Below are positions 22,125 through 33,800 of a DNA stretch of 64,000 nt, piece by piece. Both the position numbers and the translations under genes were made by a program. How positions within the stretch are numbered: position 1 is the first letter of the stretch; each line of letters starts with the position of its first letter. The DNA comes from Hirsutella rhossiliensis (lineage: Eukaryota > Ascomycota > Sordariomycetes > Hypocreales > Ophiocordycipitaceae), in the NCBI RefSeq assembly GCF_020360975.1, contig NW_025408671.1, positions 4,526,001 through 4,590,000 of the forward strand, read 5' to 3'. The notes beneath the pieces were generated by a model. That model was given only the letters and a program-made list of their open reading frames with translations, did no database searches and was not told the DNA's origin.

Positions 22125-24699
22125 ATGCAAGACGCCGCAAATACGGGGGCCCAGTTCAATTCTTCCGTGGGGGGCTTCATGGGCCATGAGGCATCCACGG
22201 CACCGGGCCAGGGCCCGTCCCAGAGTCAAGACCTGTCTGTGTCTCGTTTGTTGCGTTACCCCTTCAAACCATGCTGACTTCCCCGTCCTTACCAGGCCCG
22301 TGGACGACGATATCTTCGACGCCGCCGCCCTCGCTCCTCTCGAGACCTCGCCCACACATCCGTCAACGGCCAGAGCCCAGGAAATCGTCGATTCTCTTAG
22401 CGTCTTCTTTCCTGACACCTCCGGTAGCGCCCACCATGGGGGATTGTCCATGTCGCCGCCACTGGCTTCCACAGATCCGCACTTGTACAACGGCCCGGCC
22501 GAACCGTGTCCCTGCGGATGCTCAGGGCATATGACCGTCCAATCCTACATGACCAGCTCACGGTCTAATCCGCTCTCGAACCACTCCAACTTCTCCAGCC
22601 TGGAGCTTCACATCCCCTGGCAGCAGCAGCCGGCGGCAGCTGTGCTCGGCTCACCCTCGGCCCATCACGCCTACAATTTGGGCGACCAATACACCGGCAG
22701 CCGCATCACGGAATATCTACTCGACGCCAACGATTATGGCCCTTTCCGTCTCCAATCAGTTTTCGGCGCCTCGGTAAGTCAGGCCGCAGATCTAAGGGGA
22801 GACCAACATCTACACGGGCATCTACAACAGCCATGCCAAGCCATGTATGCCGCACCCATGCCGGCGCCTTATACCCCGGCGTTTTTATTGAACGGATCAA
22901 TGCCGGTTCATCGGCCTGGGCTTTCGAATCTTCCCGTCGCGCAGTACACAGGCCCCCTTGCCGCCTCGATTGCGGCGGCCGAACAGGCACATTATGCGAA
23001 TAGGTCGAGCGTCGGCCGCCTACCGGTGTTGAGGGCCGCAGCCTTCAACTACTCCAATCAGCGGCTCCCAGTTGATGATGGTGATTTGGCCGACTTTACA
23101 ATGCCGCGCCGTCTCACCGATACTATCAGCCAAGAGGTCTCTCTGCTCGGCAGTGACTTGCACATCCCGGACCTGGTCCGGCAATGTTTGAATCGAGGGC
23201 CATCGACGACCCCTTACGATTCATCAGAGACCAGCTCCTCGTACGTGTCGACTCACCCCTTGCACGCCTCTGAGTCGTCCTTTTGCACGGATGGGTCGGC
23301 CTGGCCGACATCTGAGATGATGAATGGACACAGCAGCTTTCAGAACCATCGTGTGTCGGCCCCCGGTGAGGATTTGCCCGGCCAGCCGCATCCTACCTCG
23401 CCCGTTTATAGTCAAAAAGGCAAGCGGAAAGGGTCACTGCATCCCGCGACTAAGTGGAACGCCAAGAATAGGAGAGCTGAGAAGAGCGTGTGTATCAGGT
23501 GCAAGTTGCAAGGTGTTTCTGTACGGTTTGTCCTCTCGTCTGCTCACTGTCGCCTAGTGCGTCAAGCGGGACAGGTCCCTCTCTTGGCTGTTACGCATGA
23601 CTGAACTGTTAGCAGTGTGAGCCAGCGGCTGGAGCCGAGTGGTGTCAAAAGTGCAAGGACCGTGGCAAGGCATCGTCCTGCATCGTCTTCTCCTTCATGG
23701 GCCTGGTGAAAGCTGGCAGCACCCGGTTTACAGGTATGGCAACCGTTGCGTGTCTCTCTCTCTTCTCTTGTACCCTTTTCACTTCTCAGCTGCTGGTTAA
23801 CTCCCCTCGCTCTCACCCTGGGGCGCTGTGAACTGATTCGGTACCCTCCAGAAAACCATAGTATCAGCCGCCCTCTACTAAACAACCAAGCTTGGCAAGC
23901 CATCACATTTGAACAGATAATGGGGTGTCTCGACGGGCTCGGCCTGTCTTGCTCTATCCTGGCGATTCGGGATGAGCAGCCCTTGTATGATCTGGACCTT
24001 GCCTCGTGTCGCAGGTTCTTCTCCGAGGTTAGCGAAGACCTATCTTCGCCTTACTCACTCGAGCGCTTCGTCCATGAACAGATGGAAAGAAGCGACTACA
24101 AGGATTGTATGTGGCCCAGAGTTCACGATCTGGACGACGCACTCGGCTTTCTGGCCAATTTCGACGACAAGCCTGCTCCGGTCACGTACAAGCTTGTCAA
24201 CAGCGACAGTGAATGCTGTCTAGACGAGAACAGTCTGTTGTTGGCGCATTTCTTGTCACTAATATTCGGCCGGCAAATCGAGCACGCCGCCTTTGCCTGC
24301 CTCCACAAGCATCTGTCCAAGCCCCAGGGCATCGAGCCCCAGACCATGGAGCACTTTATAGAGCAGCTCTTGGCGCTACGCTGGCGCGTGGGCCTTGATC
24401 GCCGCCGCCACACCGGCTTGCACGTCCACGAGCCTCAGGCAGAGGTCGTAGAGCTTTCGTCCCGCATCGAAAGGGACACCAGCCTTTGCAAGAAACTCTA
24501 CTTTTCCCTCTGCCACATACGCCAGAGGCTCGGCAGGAAGCATTCCGGTGTCGACGACCCGTCGTTCAGCGACAGGCAATACCGCGGCGTCACCAACACG
24601 CTCCCTCGAGAAGACAGCCCCGAGGCTTTTGATGATTGGATGCGCCAGGGAGAGGCGTTGATTGAGGAGGCGGGACCGCAGGAGCGGAATAGTTCTTAG
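22125..24699 (+). CDS. Zn2Cys6 protein with an internal zinc cluster
   Basis: Model: exons 22125-22234, 22296-23520, 23616-23733, 23852-24699, about 766 residues. The zinc cluster lies in the middle (about residues 437-468), not at the N-terminus: CIRC, six residues, Cys, eight residues, CQKC, eight residues, Cys. This fits the Zn2Cys6 rule, and the third Cys is the first codon after a 95-base intron. A basic run (KGKRKGSLHP, KNRRAEK) precedes it. The N-terminal 430 residues are rich in Ser, Pro and His without a fold I recognise; the C-terminal 280 residues look helical and lack the common fungal TF middle-homology pattern. It is probably a nuclear regulator. The first intron uses a weak donor (GTCTGT), so the N-terminus is the least certain part. 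Confidence 0.72.
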
Positions 24700-25437
24700 T
24701 TGGGGACAATTACTCATGGCATGGCGTCGTCAGGGAAGGTTTTTGGACGTCTTTGGGAAGACACGTTACGATGATGATGTGGTGGTGTGGCGCTGACGAC
24801 CTCCTACATGGCGAAGTCTGACACGTTTATTCCATTCGTATTGTACTTTGATTAGATTGTGCTGGATTTGCGTGTGGCAATCACGGTGGAAATCACGGAT
24901 CACGATGTCATGATCGATTCCTTATATTGAGAAGAGATTAAGGTCCACCGCCGTAAATGAGGCAAAGCGTCGCAATAGGCGCCGCGAAACAAGCATTGGA
25001 CGGGAACAAGCGTCTCTGATATTTCACTTTTTTGTTCCTGAAGCCGTGCGCTTTGGAATGTGCCAAAAAGTTAACCCTGCGTTAAGAGAAAAGCAGCAAA
25101 AAAGAAAGAGCATTTCGCCAACCATCCCAACGACCGTTATCGCAACTGATAATCTTGCAGCCTTGTCTCTTCTCCACAACCTTTGGTCATCGCGACGCAG
25201 CACCAAGAAAAGTACACCAAGAAAAGGGGGGAGAGGAGGACTGAGCCAAAACACACAAACAGAGGCGCACCAGGATCCACGAGTCCCAGCCCTGTGCGGC
25301 GACTGCGCCGCTTCCCATCCGCAAACAAGACACTTTTGCCTTGGTCCCTTGCCGGGACTTTTGTTCCTGTCCCCCCCCCCTTTCCTTCAAGCTACCCGCC
25401 ATATCGTGTCATGCGGCCATCCAGGGTCTGCCTCGAA
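24700..25437. other. convergent intergenic space
   Basis: AT-richer DNA between the 3' ends of the Zn2Cys6 gene and ISU1, with a C run at 25370-25382. Nothing further is seen. Confidence 0.55.
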
Positions 25438-26185
25438 TCAAGCTGCCGCCTCCTTCTCCAGTGTCCTGACTGTGCCAGCGAGGTCAGAGATGGAGGCCTG
25501 GGGGTTCTTGCCCTGATAGTCAGCGATGGCGGCCTTGATGGCGTCTTCGGCGAGCATGGAGCAGTGTACTGTGTGGCGCATTTCATTAGCCTTGGAAGCG
25601 GATGCATAACAAAGCCAGGGACCACGTACGTTTGACTGGAGGCAGGCAGAGTTCCTTTGAAATGTCGACGTTGCGGATCTTGGAGGCGTCCTCGACTGTG
25701 AAGAGGAAGAGAGATTTAGCATAAGGATATAAAAGCCGTACGCATGTGGTGAGGAAAGAAGTCAGGCTCACGTCGCATGCCCTTTACCAGCGTCGTCAGA
25801 TAGCTGGAGCTAGCAATAGCCGAGCCGCAGCCAAACGTCTTGAACTTTGCGTCGGTGATGGTGCCCGTCTTCTCGTCCACCTTGATCTGCAGCTTCATGA
25901 CGTCGCCGCAGGCGGGGGCGCCGACGAGCCCAGTGCCGACCGAGGGGTCCGACTTGTCCATGGAGCCAGGATTCCGCGGGCGGCTGTAATGGTCGATGAG
26001 TGCCGGGGATGTTAGCTTTGGCCGGATTACATGGACTGCCGTGCGAGGTCGAAAGGGAATGGAAGCAGGGAAGGCATATCTTTGTCGTGGTAGAAGCGCC
26101 GGGCGGGCACGCGCGACGCCATAGCCGCCACCATGGGCGACGGCATGGCGCGGATGGAGCGGAAGGGCGCTCGCAACGGGAGCAT
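25438..26185 (-). CDS. ISU1: mitochondrial Fe-S cluster scaffold IscU/Isu1
   Basis: Exons: 26185-26080, 25999-25772, 25695-25630, 25568-25438, about 176 residues. Isu1 is the matrix scaffold on which Nfs1 and frataxin build [2Fe-2S] clusters for transfer by Hsp70. The N-terminus is an Arg-rich presequence (MLPLRAPFRSIRAMPS). The mature part shows FYHDKVIDHYSRPRNPGS, the three ligand cysteines in GAPACGDVMKLQ, KTFGCGSAIASSS and LHCSML, and the Hsp70-binding loop LCLPPVK. Introns 2 and 3 are GT-AG. Intron 1 (26079-26000, 80 bases) begins AT and ends AC; only this gives the conserved HDKVIDHY reading, and no GT-AG choice keeps both flanks. The DapB gene starts on the plus strand 1.15 kb away. 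Confidence 0.93.
26000..26079 (-). other. AT-AC intron in ISU1
   Basis: On the minus strand the exon ends CACGACAAAG, the intron starts ATATGCC and ends GGCAC, and the next exon starts TCATCGACC. A GCTAAC branch point lies 11 bases before the end. The donor matches GTATGC (used elsewhere in this window) except for the first base, and the acceptor matches CAG except for the last base. Confidence 0.75.
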
Positions 26186-27337
26186 GGTGGAAGCGGCTGT
26201 GATGGTGGTGATGGTGATTGATGTGTCGTCGGGTAACAGATGGCACGGGGGCCGGTTCGATGGTTGGTGGCGGATGGCGCGGGCAGGTGTTGGGAATGGA
26301 TGGGCGGCGGGATGCGCAAAGACGTTGGGTTGGGAAAAAGGGAGGGGATGAGATGGAAGTGTAGGAAAGACGGTTGATGATGGTGACTCGGACAAACCAA
26401 CGGGATTCCGGCTGGCGGGAGATTGATAAAGAAATGATGGCAAAACGGCACGCTCACGTGATGCAGAAAGTGGCAGGCCTGTCTCGACCCCACTGCACGA
26501 AGCGCGTCATATCGTGTGACTGACACTGTACTAGCGCACTTCGCTTGGTGCGGGAATACAGTGTGTTGACGGTGGCGAGTCACGGACACGGAGTTTATCT
26601 AATCTCTGGCATCAATATGCAGCATCATCGATTTGCTGCTGCTTGCCTTACTGGTAGCTTAGTCATGCAACAGGTACCGACCTATCTACTCCCTAATCCG
26701 CTGCGGCATGGTGGCTTGGCCTCGTACTTACGACCCGTCAGCCGAACGATGCACCCTTTTTCCCACTGTCAGCAAGGGTAGGTACTCGGTACTTAGCTAA
26801 CTAGAGCGTCGCAGTCGAGAGGGGGCGGAGTTTTGTACACGTACGTGAAACGAGGTGCCTGATGAAGCAAGCACCGACAGTATGTACAAAGTACTTTGCA
26901 CAGACGAATTTCTTGCCCGTCTTCAGCAAACCAATGAATGTCACAGCGGCCCTGTGGTCAATCAAGGTATCGTCAAGCTAGGTACACTCAGAGTATCCAT
27001 CTCCTAGGACACTACGAATAAAAAGAGGCACCGGCTTACCGCAGCCGTCCTAATTGGTACCTTGGAAATCCTTTGCTGGTCAGAGGTACTCGATACCTGT
27101 CCTTAGCCGTGCGGTACTGCACGACGCCCTGCAACGCCCGGACCTACCTTCCCCTATCAGCTCGGACCCTGATTGAGTCGTGACCTCCCTCTTCCCTCTC
27201 GCCTCGTCCACCAGCATCGCCAACTTGAGCCACACAGTCTTTACTCCCCACGACAAGGAGCACCAAATCGGCAGCATGCACGCCTCCTGATAGCCTGCTC
27301 TGACCCCCGTCTCCGCTTCACCTTGCTTCCCGCCACC
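26186..27337. other. divergent promoter region, ISU1 and dapB
   Basis: This 1.15-kb space carries the TACTCGG-type motif twice (26782-26792 and 27085-27096, the second with one change). No gene is recognised. Confidence 0.55.
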
Positions 27338-30215
27338 ATGGAGCCGTCATCATCGTCCGCCGACGCCCGGCGCCCGTCCCACGATTCCCTCTCCTCTGTC
27401 TCGACGACGAGCCTCGTCTTCGACCGGCTGCACGAAGAGACGGAAAAGGCCCCCGCCATGAGAAAGACGGGCAACGGCGGCAGGGCCCCTCGCCTCGGCC
27501 ACCCGCACAAGCTGGAAGAAGGCGGCGCCGACGATGACTCCTTTGACGAAACGGGCCCCTTTCTGGGACAGTCTGGCGGACCCCCCGAGCGGAAACCCAT
27601 GGATCGCGGCCTACGTCGCGTCCTCATTATTGCCGGCGGCATCGTTGCTGGTGCCTGGCTCGTCGCCCTCGTCCTCTTCCTCGCCTCCGGCTCCTACAAA
27701 CACACCAGCGATGCCGACCACAACCCCGACGCCGACACCCGCGGCTCTGGCAAGACAATCACCATGGACCAGATCCACAGCGGCTTCTGGGTCCCCAAGT
27801 CGCAAACAATCAGCTGGATTGCCGACCCCGGCGGCCAGGACGGCCTCCTTCTCGAGCAGGGCGCCACCGGCAAGGACTACCTCGTCGTCGAGGACGTTCG
27901 GTCCAACCAAGGCGACAACTCTTCGGCCGTCCGCGATGCCCACGCAGACACCCTCGCAGGGTCTCGCACGCTCATGAAGAGTGCATATTTTGAGTACAAG
28001 GGCAAGCCGCACCTGCCCGACTGGCTCAAGCCAAGTCCCGACTTGAAAAGGGTCCTCCTCGCCGTCGACCGCGAAAAGAACTGGCGCCACTCCTTCACGG
28101 CCATCTACTTCATTCTCGACGTCGCCTCCGGGAGCGTCGAGCCGCTCTTCCCAGCCAACGACAAGGCCAGGGTACAGCTCGCCACCTGGAACCCCACAAG
28201 CGACGCCATCTCCTTCACCATGGACAACAATCTGTACCTCAGGATCCTCGCCGGCGATGGCAAAGCATTCCAAATCACCACCGACGGCGGCCCTGACTGT
28301 TTCTACGGTGTCCCTGACTGGGTCTACGAAGAGGAGATCTTCGGCGGCCGCACCGCCACCTGGTGGTCTGAAAACAGCAAGTACATTGCCTTTTTGCGCA
28401 CAAACGAGACTCGCGTAAAGGAATTCCCCGTCGAGTACCACCTCTCGCGCCCCAGCGACACTGAGCCGCCCGAGGGCGAAGAAGCCTATCCCGAGGTCCG
28501 CCAGATCAAGTATCCCAAGCCCGGCTCCCCCAACCCCGTCGTCGACCTCCAGTTATTCGACGTCGTCCACCAGGACGTCTTCTCTGTCGACATCGCCGAC
28601 GACTTTGCTGACGACAACCGCATCATCAACAACGTCCTCTGGGCCGGCAACCAGCTTCTAGTCAAGCAGACGAACCGCGTCGGCGATCATCTCAAGGTCG
28701 TCCTGGTCGACGTGGCTGATCGTTCGGCAAAGACTGTCAACGACGTCAACGTGGCCGAGATTGACGGCGGCTGGCATGAGATCTCCCACAAGATGACCTA
28801 CATCCCCGCCGACCCGGCCAAGGGCCGACAGCACGACGGATACGTCGACACCGTCATCCACGACGACTTTGAGCACTTGGCCTACTTCACCCCTCTCAAC
28901 AGCTCCAAGCCGCTCATGCTCACGTCCGGCAGTTGGGAGGTCGAGGATGCGCCGTCGGCCGTCGACCTCGACAATAACCTCGTCTACTTTGTCGCCACGC
29001 GTGAGTCGTCGATCCAGCGTCACGTCTACTCGGTCAAGCTCGACGGCTCCGACCTCAAACCCCTGACCGACACCTCGTCCGAGGGCTACTACGCCGCCTC
29101 CTTTTCCGAGGGCGCTGGCTTCGCCCTGCTCTCGTACCGGGGACCTGGAATCCCGTACCAAAAGGTCATCTCGACGCCCTCGACGCCCGCCCACTACGAC
29201 CGCACCGTCGAGGACAATGCCGAGCTGGCGGAGCACGCCAGGAAGCACGAACTGCCCGTCGTCAAGTACGGCACCCTCGACCTCGGCGGCGGCGTCAGCG
29301 TCAACTACAAGGAGCGCCGGCCCCCGCACTTCAACCCCAGCAAGAAGCACCCCGTGCTCTTCCAGCAGTACTCGGGCCCCAACTCGCAGTCGGTCACCAA
29401 GCGCTTCGGCGTCGACTTCCAGTCGTATGTCGCCGGCGCCCTCGGCTACGTCGTCGTCACCGTCGACCCCCGCGGCACCGGCTTTCTCGGCCGCAAGCAC
29501 CGCGTCGCCGTTCGGTCGCAGCTCGGCTTCCTCGAGGCGCAGGACCACATTGCCGCCGCGCGCCACTTTGCCTCGCTCGACTACGTCGATGCTGCCCGCC
29601 TCGCCATCTGGGGCTGGTCCTACGGCGGCTTCGCCACGCTCAAGACGCTCGAGCAGGACGCCGGGCGTACCTTTTCATACGGCATGGCCGTCGCGCCCGT
29701 CACCGACTGGCGCTTCTACGACAGCATCTACACGGAGCGCTACATGCGCCTCCCGGCCGACAACGCCGCCGGCTACGACGCGTCGACGGTGGCCAACGCG
29801 TCGGCCCTCGGTCAGAACACGCGCTTCCTGCTCATGCACGGCACCGCCGACGACAACGTGCACTTCCAGAACTCGCTGCACCTGCTCGACGCTCTCGACG
29901 TCGCCGGCGTCGAAAACTACGACGTCCACGTGTTTCCCGACAGCGACCACAGCATCATGTTTCACAGCGCGAACCGCATCGTCTACGACAGTGAGTCTTT
30001 CCTCGCCCGCCTCTTGTTCCCTCCCCTGTCTTGCCCCTCCCAAGGACGAGAGCGCATGCAGCCGATTGCTGACACGTGCGCCCCCAGAACTCAACAACTG
30101 GCTCATCAACGCCTTCAACGGCGAGTGGCTCAAGATCAAGGACCCTAAGCCACACACCAGCCGTCTGCGCAGGTGGCTCGCGGCCCTGGCTCCGGCGACG
30201 GTCCGCAGGATATGA
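27338..30215 (+). CDS. dapB: vacuolar dipeptidyl aminopeptidase B (S9B serine peptidase)
   Basis: Exons 27338-29990 and 30088-30215 encode about 926 residues. The protein is a type II membrane enzyme of the DPP IV family that removes X-Pro or X-Ala dipeptides, in fungi from the vacuole or late Golgi. A cytosolic tail of about 90 residues precedes one membrane segment ([20 protein letters not shown]). The beta-propeller carries the substrate-binding Glu pair in [10 protein letters not shown]. The catalytic Ser lies in WGWSYGGF, the Asp in GTADDNVHF and the His in PDSDHSIMF. The start has a good context (gccaccATGg). The 97-base intron comes after the catalytic His and joins VYDK to LNNWLINAF. 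Two subtypes exist (Ste13 and Dap2/DapB); length and tail favour DapB. Confidence 0.94.
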
Positions 30216-30868
30216 TTTGGCGCAGGCTGTAGCGTGGGTTTGGAGGCTCCGACGGCGTTTTTGGCGTCTTTTCTTCCTGGATACAACATCTAAGCGGTTC
30301 TCGTGGTAGCACGTAGCATACCTCTTTTGTGTGTGTAATGAACAAGTAGTCTACGTACAGCTTGGGCGAAAGTTCACGATAGCAGAGTCGGGAGCATCAA
30401 GTGACACCTTTTATAACTATGAAACCAGCAAGCGCAGTCACCATCGTACAGCGTACAGCAAAGCGGCGCCTCTCCACACCTCGCGGCCTCGACAAAAGTA
30501 GCAATAGCCGCCTTCCCGTCTAACCCGCAATGCCTCCACCCCCGAAATCGCGCAACCGGCCGCCGCGCCCAGACCGCGAGATGCCTCACCGCAGGCCGTG
30601 CCGTTGCCATCAAGAGCAAATCGCCAACTCAGCAAGTCCACCTTGAGAACCGCTCCAGCACATTTTCCTTTCTTAATTTACATCATCGCAAGAGAAGAAT
30701 TCAAGTGCATAGAGTCATGAGCTAAAACGAGATTGCCGAATCGTCCGTCCATGAAGACGAGGTGGGGGTCCTCCGTGCCGACTTTCCCACTTCATATCGT
30801 GAACCGTCGTCAGGAACTCGGGCCAGGGTGCCAGAAACAGGTAACCAGGCCCACACGGGGGCTTGCAC
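30216..30868. other. convergent 3' space between dapB and CHC1
   Basis: No gene signal; short frames only. Confidence 0.6.
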
Positions 30869-33800
30869 CTAGTAACCGTATCCGGTGGGTTGCGGTGCGA
30901 AGCCGTTGGTCTGGCCGTAAGGGGCGGGGGACATGCCTCCGCCGCCCATGCCGCCACCGGGTCCGGCAGTAATCATGAGCCGAGACCCACCAAGAATGGG
31001 CCGGTCATCCTCCGTCTTCTCCTGCTCCTTCTCCTTGGCCTTTCGGGCTTCGTTGTCGGCCTTGAGAATGGTGAGCTCCTTGGTCTGCTGCGCCAGCATG
31101 TTGACCATGTAGGGCATGGTGAAGTCCGTGAGGCCGTGACGCCAGGACAGTTCCAAGACGAGATCCGGACGAATGAGGTCATTGCAGGCGTACAGCATGC
31201 CCGTGAAGCACTCGCGGTGGCCAATGTCGACGAACTATAGCATGGCTTAGCATGTCTTCACGACACAGTCCCAAAGGGGATGTGGCGACGAGAAAACTTA
31301 CGTATCGAACGAGATCCTCAACAATGTCGGTCTTACCCGACGTGGCCGCAGTCTCGATGGCGTCCTTGAAGAGCTTGTCCTGCTTGGACAGCGAAATCGA
31401 CTTCTCCCACCGCTTGTTCTGGCGGTAGATGTTTGCAGCAATCTGGCGGAAGAAGATGAGATCGTGCTTCTCCAGACGGCTAGCCAACCCGACCGCGTCG
31501 TAGTTGTCGTGGTTCTGCACCGAGTCACGCAGCGTCTTGTAGTCTTCCTCCTCGATGAGCAGGTCGTTGACGGCCTCGTTGACTATGCGCTTGTTCTGCG
31601 ACTGCACATTGAGAAGGAATGGCTTGATGAGCGGCAGACTGTCGTTCTTCTGGAACATCTTGACGACGCGGTTAACATCGACGCGGGGCGCCAGAGAAGC
31701 GAGGAGATCCGTGAGCAACGACGGGTGCTGCTCGACGTAGAACTTGATGGCGCGATAGTAGATTTCCAGGTTGGCCACCTTGACCACAATGTCCTTGAAC
31801 TGCTGATGCTCCCACGAGTTCTCGGGCCTCTCGATGACGGCAAGGGCGGCATTGTCAAACTCGTCGTAGTGGCAGTAGCAGAAGACCAGTTCGGGCCACA
31901 GGTTGGCTTCCTCGCATGCGCGGATCATCTTGGGCATATTCATCCGCGACCAAAACAGTTTGATGTGCTCCATCAGTCGCTCTGGGTGGTACTTGGAGAG
32001 AGCAATGCCCAACTCGGTGAACATGCCCATGTGGGCGCGCTCGAGGCCGAGGCCCTGCTCGAGTAGGTTGATGAGCTCATCAAAGTAGCCGTTTCGCTCG
32101 TACTCCTTGACCAGCGTCTGCAGCTGCTCCGCGTCGACAATCAAATTCAGGCCGCAAATTTGGGCCAGGCGGAACTCCTTCTTGGCCACGCACGCCTCAT
32201 GCACCTGCTTCCAGACTTTGATGTTGTTTGCCTTCCGTGCGCAGTCGACGGCAGCCTGGTAGTCCTCGAGATGCACAAGCGTAGTGGCAAGCTTGGCCCA
32301 GTTGGAGATGCTGGTGTAGAAAATCTTGGATGCCTCGAAGAAGCCCTCCTCGTAAGCCTTGTCGCCAGACTCCTCAATGTTGGCGACGTTGGTGGCTCGC
32401 AGGAAGTCTTCGAGCTCGGGTAGCTGATCCAGGCGAGCGTAACAAAAGGCCAGGGCGGTGTCGACTGCCGGCTCCCGCATGGTCTTGCGAGCCATGCGCA
32501 GGTACTTGACAAGCTCCTCGTTCTTGCCCGCATGGGTGGCAATCTCAATCACCTCTTCGTAGTTCTTGGGATCGTCGGCCTTGATATACGATTCGATGGC
32601 ATCCGGAACGCGGAGACCGTCGAGCTGCGCCTTGGCCACCTTGCTCCAGACCTCGGGAATGTCAACCTCCTCGGCGTACGCTTGAGAGCGATCGATGCTA
32701 ACGACGTGCTCGACAAGGACATTGACCGCCGCCGACTTGTTGTCGGCCTTTTTGTAGATCTCAAAGGCCTCCTCGAAAAGGCCGACCTCGATGCAGGACG
32801 TGGCGATATCGTCGGCGTTGTAGGCATCAAGCTTGTGGATGTAGTCCATCACACGAGCCTTGTCGGCCTTGGCTGCCGTGAACATGAGCAGGTTCTGCAG
32901 GTTCTGGTTGTCGCTAAAAGGAGATGGCTCCAAGACGATCTTCTCAAGGAGCTCAATAAGGTCCATGGGCAAGTCGTTCTCAAGGAAGCAGGCGACGGCA
33001 ACAGAAACCTTGGCAGGATCGGTGGACTCGGGGACCGCGGTGGAGATGACCTGGTCCACGACAGAGCGGCGGTGGATGTTGTTCTCGCTGAGGGCGAAGC
33101 GCCAAAGCTCCGCGTCGGCTCGCTCCAGCAGATAGCGAGCCTGAGCTCGGTACATTGAGTTTTCGTTGGTAATATTGACGAGTTCCAGGTCGTTTTGGCC
33201 CTTGGAGTATGCAATGTACGCCAGGTTGGGGTCGCGCTTCTCGCAGTACTTGCCGACCGTCAAGGTGTCATACTGATCGTTCTCCTTGAGGAACTTCTCG
33301 GGGTTGTTGTTCGAGTCGATGTAGATCTTGGCAAGCGCATTGTACACGGCCTGCTGCTGGTTTCCAGACTGCAGCGTGGCCTCCAGGAATGGCAGCAGTA
33401 GCTTGAGGCGGTTGCGCGACTCGACCTCCGAGACCAGCTCGTCAATGCTGATCTGCTGCGCGTTGACGGTACTGAGCAACTGCTTTATGATGCTCTCTTC
33501 GCAGTCGACGTCGAGCAAACCGCCAACGACCGCGGGCGTCCTGGAGGGGTTGACACGCTGGACGTAGGCCTCGACAGCCTGGAACTGCTGGTTCTGGTAG
33601 AGGTAGAGGATCAAGTCGTGGACAAAGTTAAAACGGTCGCACACGATGATAAGCGGCAGCTGCTCGGGCAACTTGGCCTCCTTGAGGAAATTCTTGACCT
33701 TTTCGGGGTTGTAGCTGTTGCTGTCCCGGCAGATGCGCTCGACCTCGTTAAGCTGGTTCGACTTGGTGGCAGCCTCAATGTACTTGAAGTGCACGTCGGG

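Noticed and set aside
26000..26079. GT-AG or GC-AG alternatives for ISU1 intron 1
   Set aside because: The few GT and AG dinucleotides available give a stop or remove the conserved FYHDK or VIDHY residues.
26000..26079. U12-type intron
   Set aside because: The donor ATATGCC differs from ATATCCTT and the branch point is the U2-type CTAAC.
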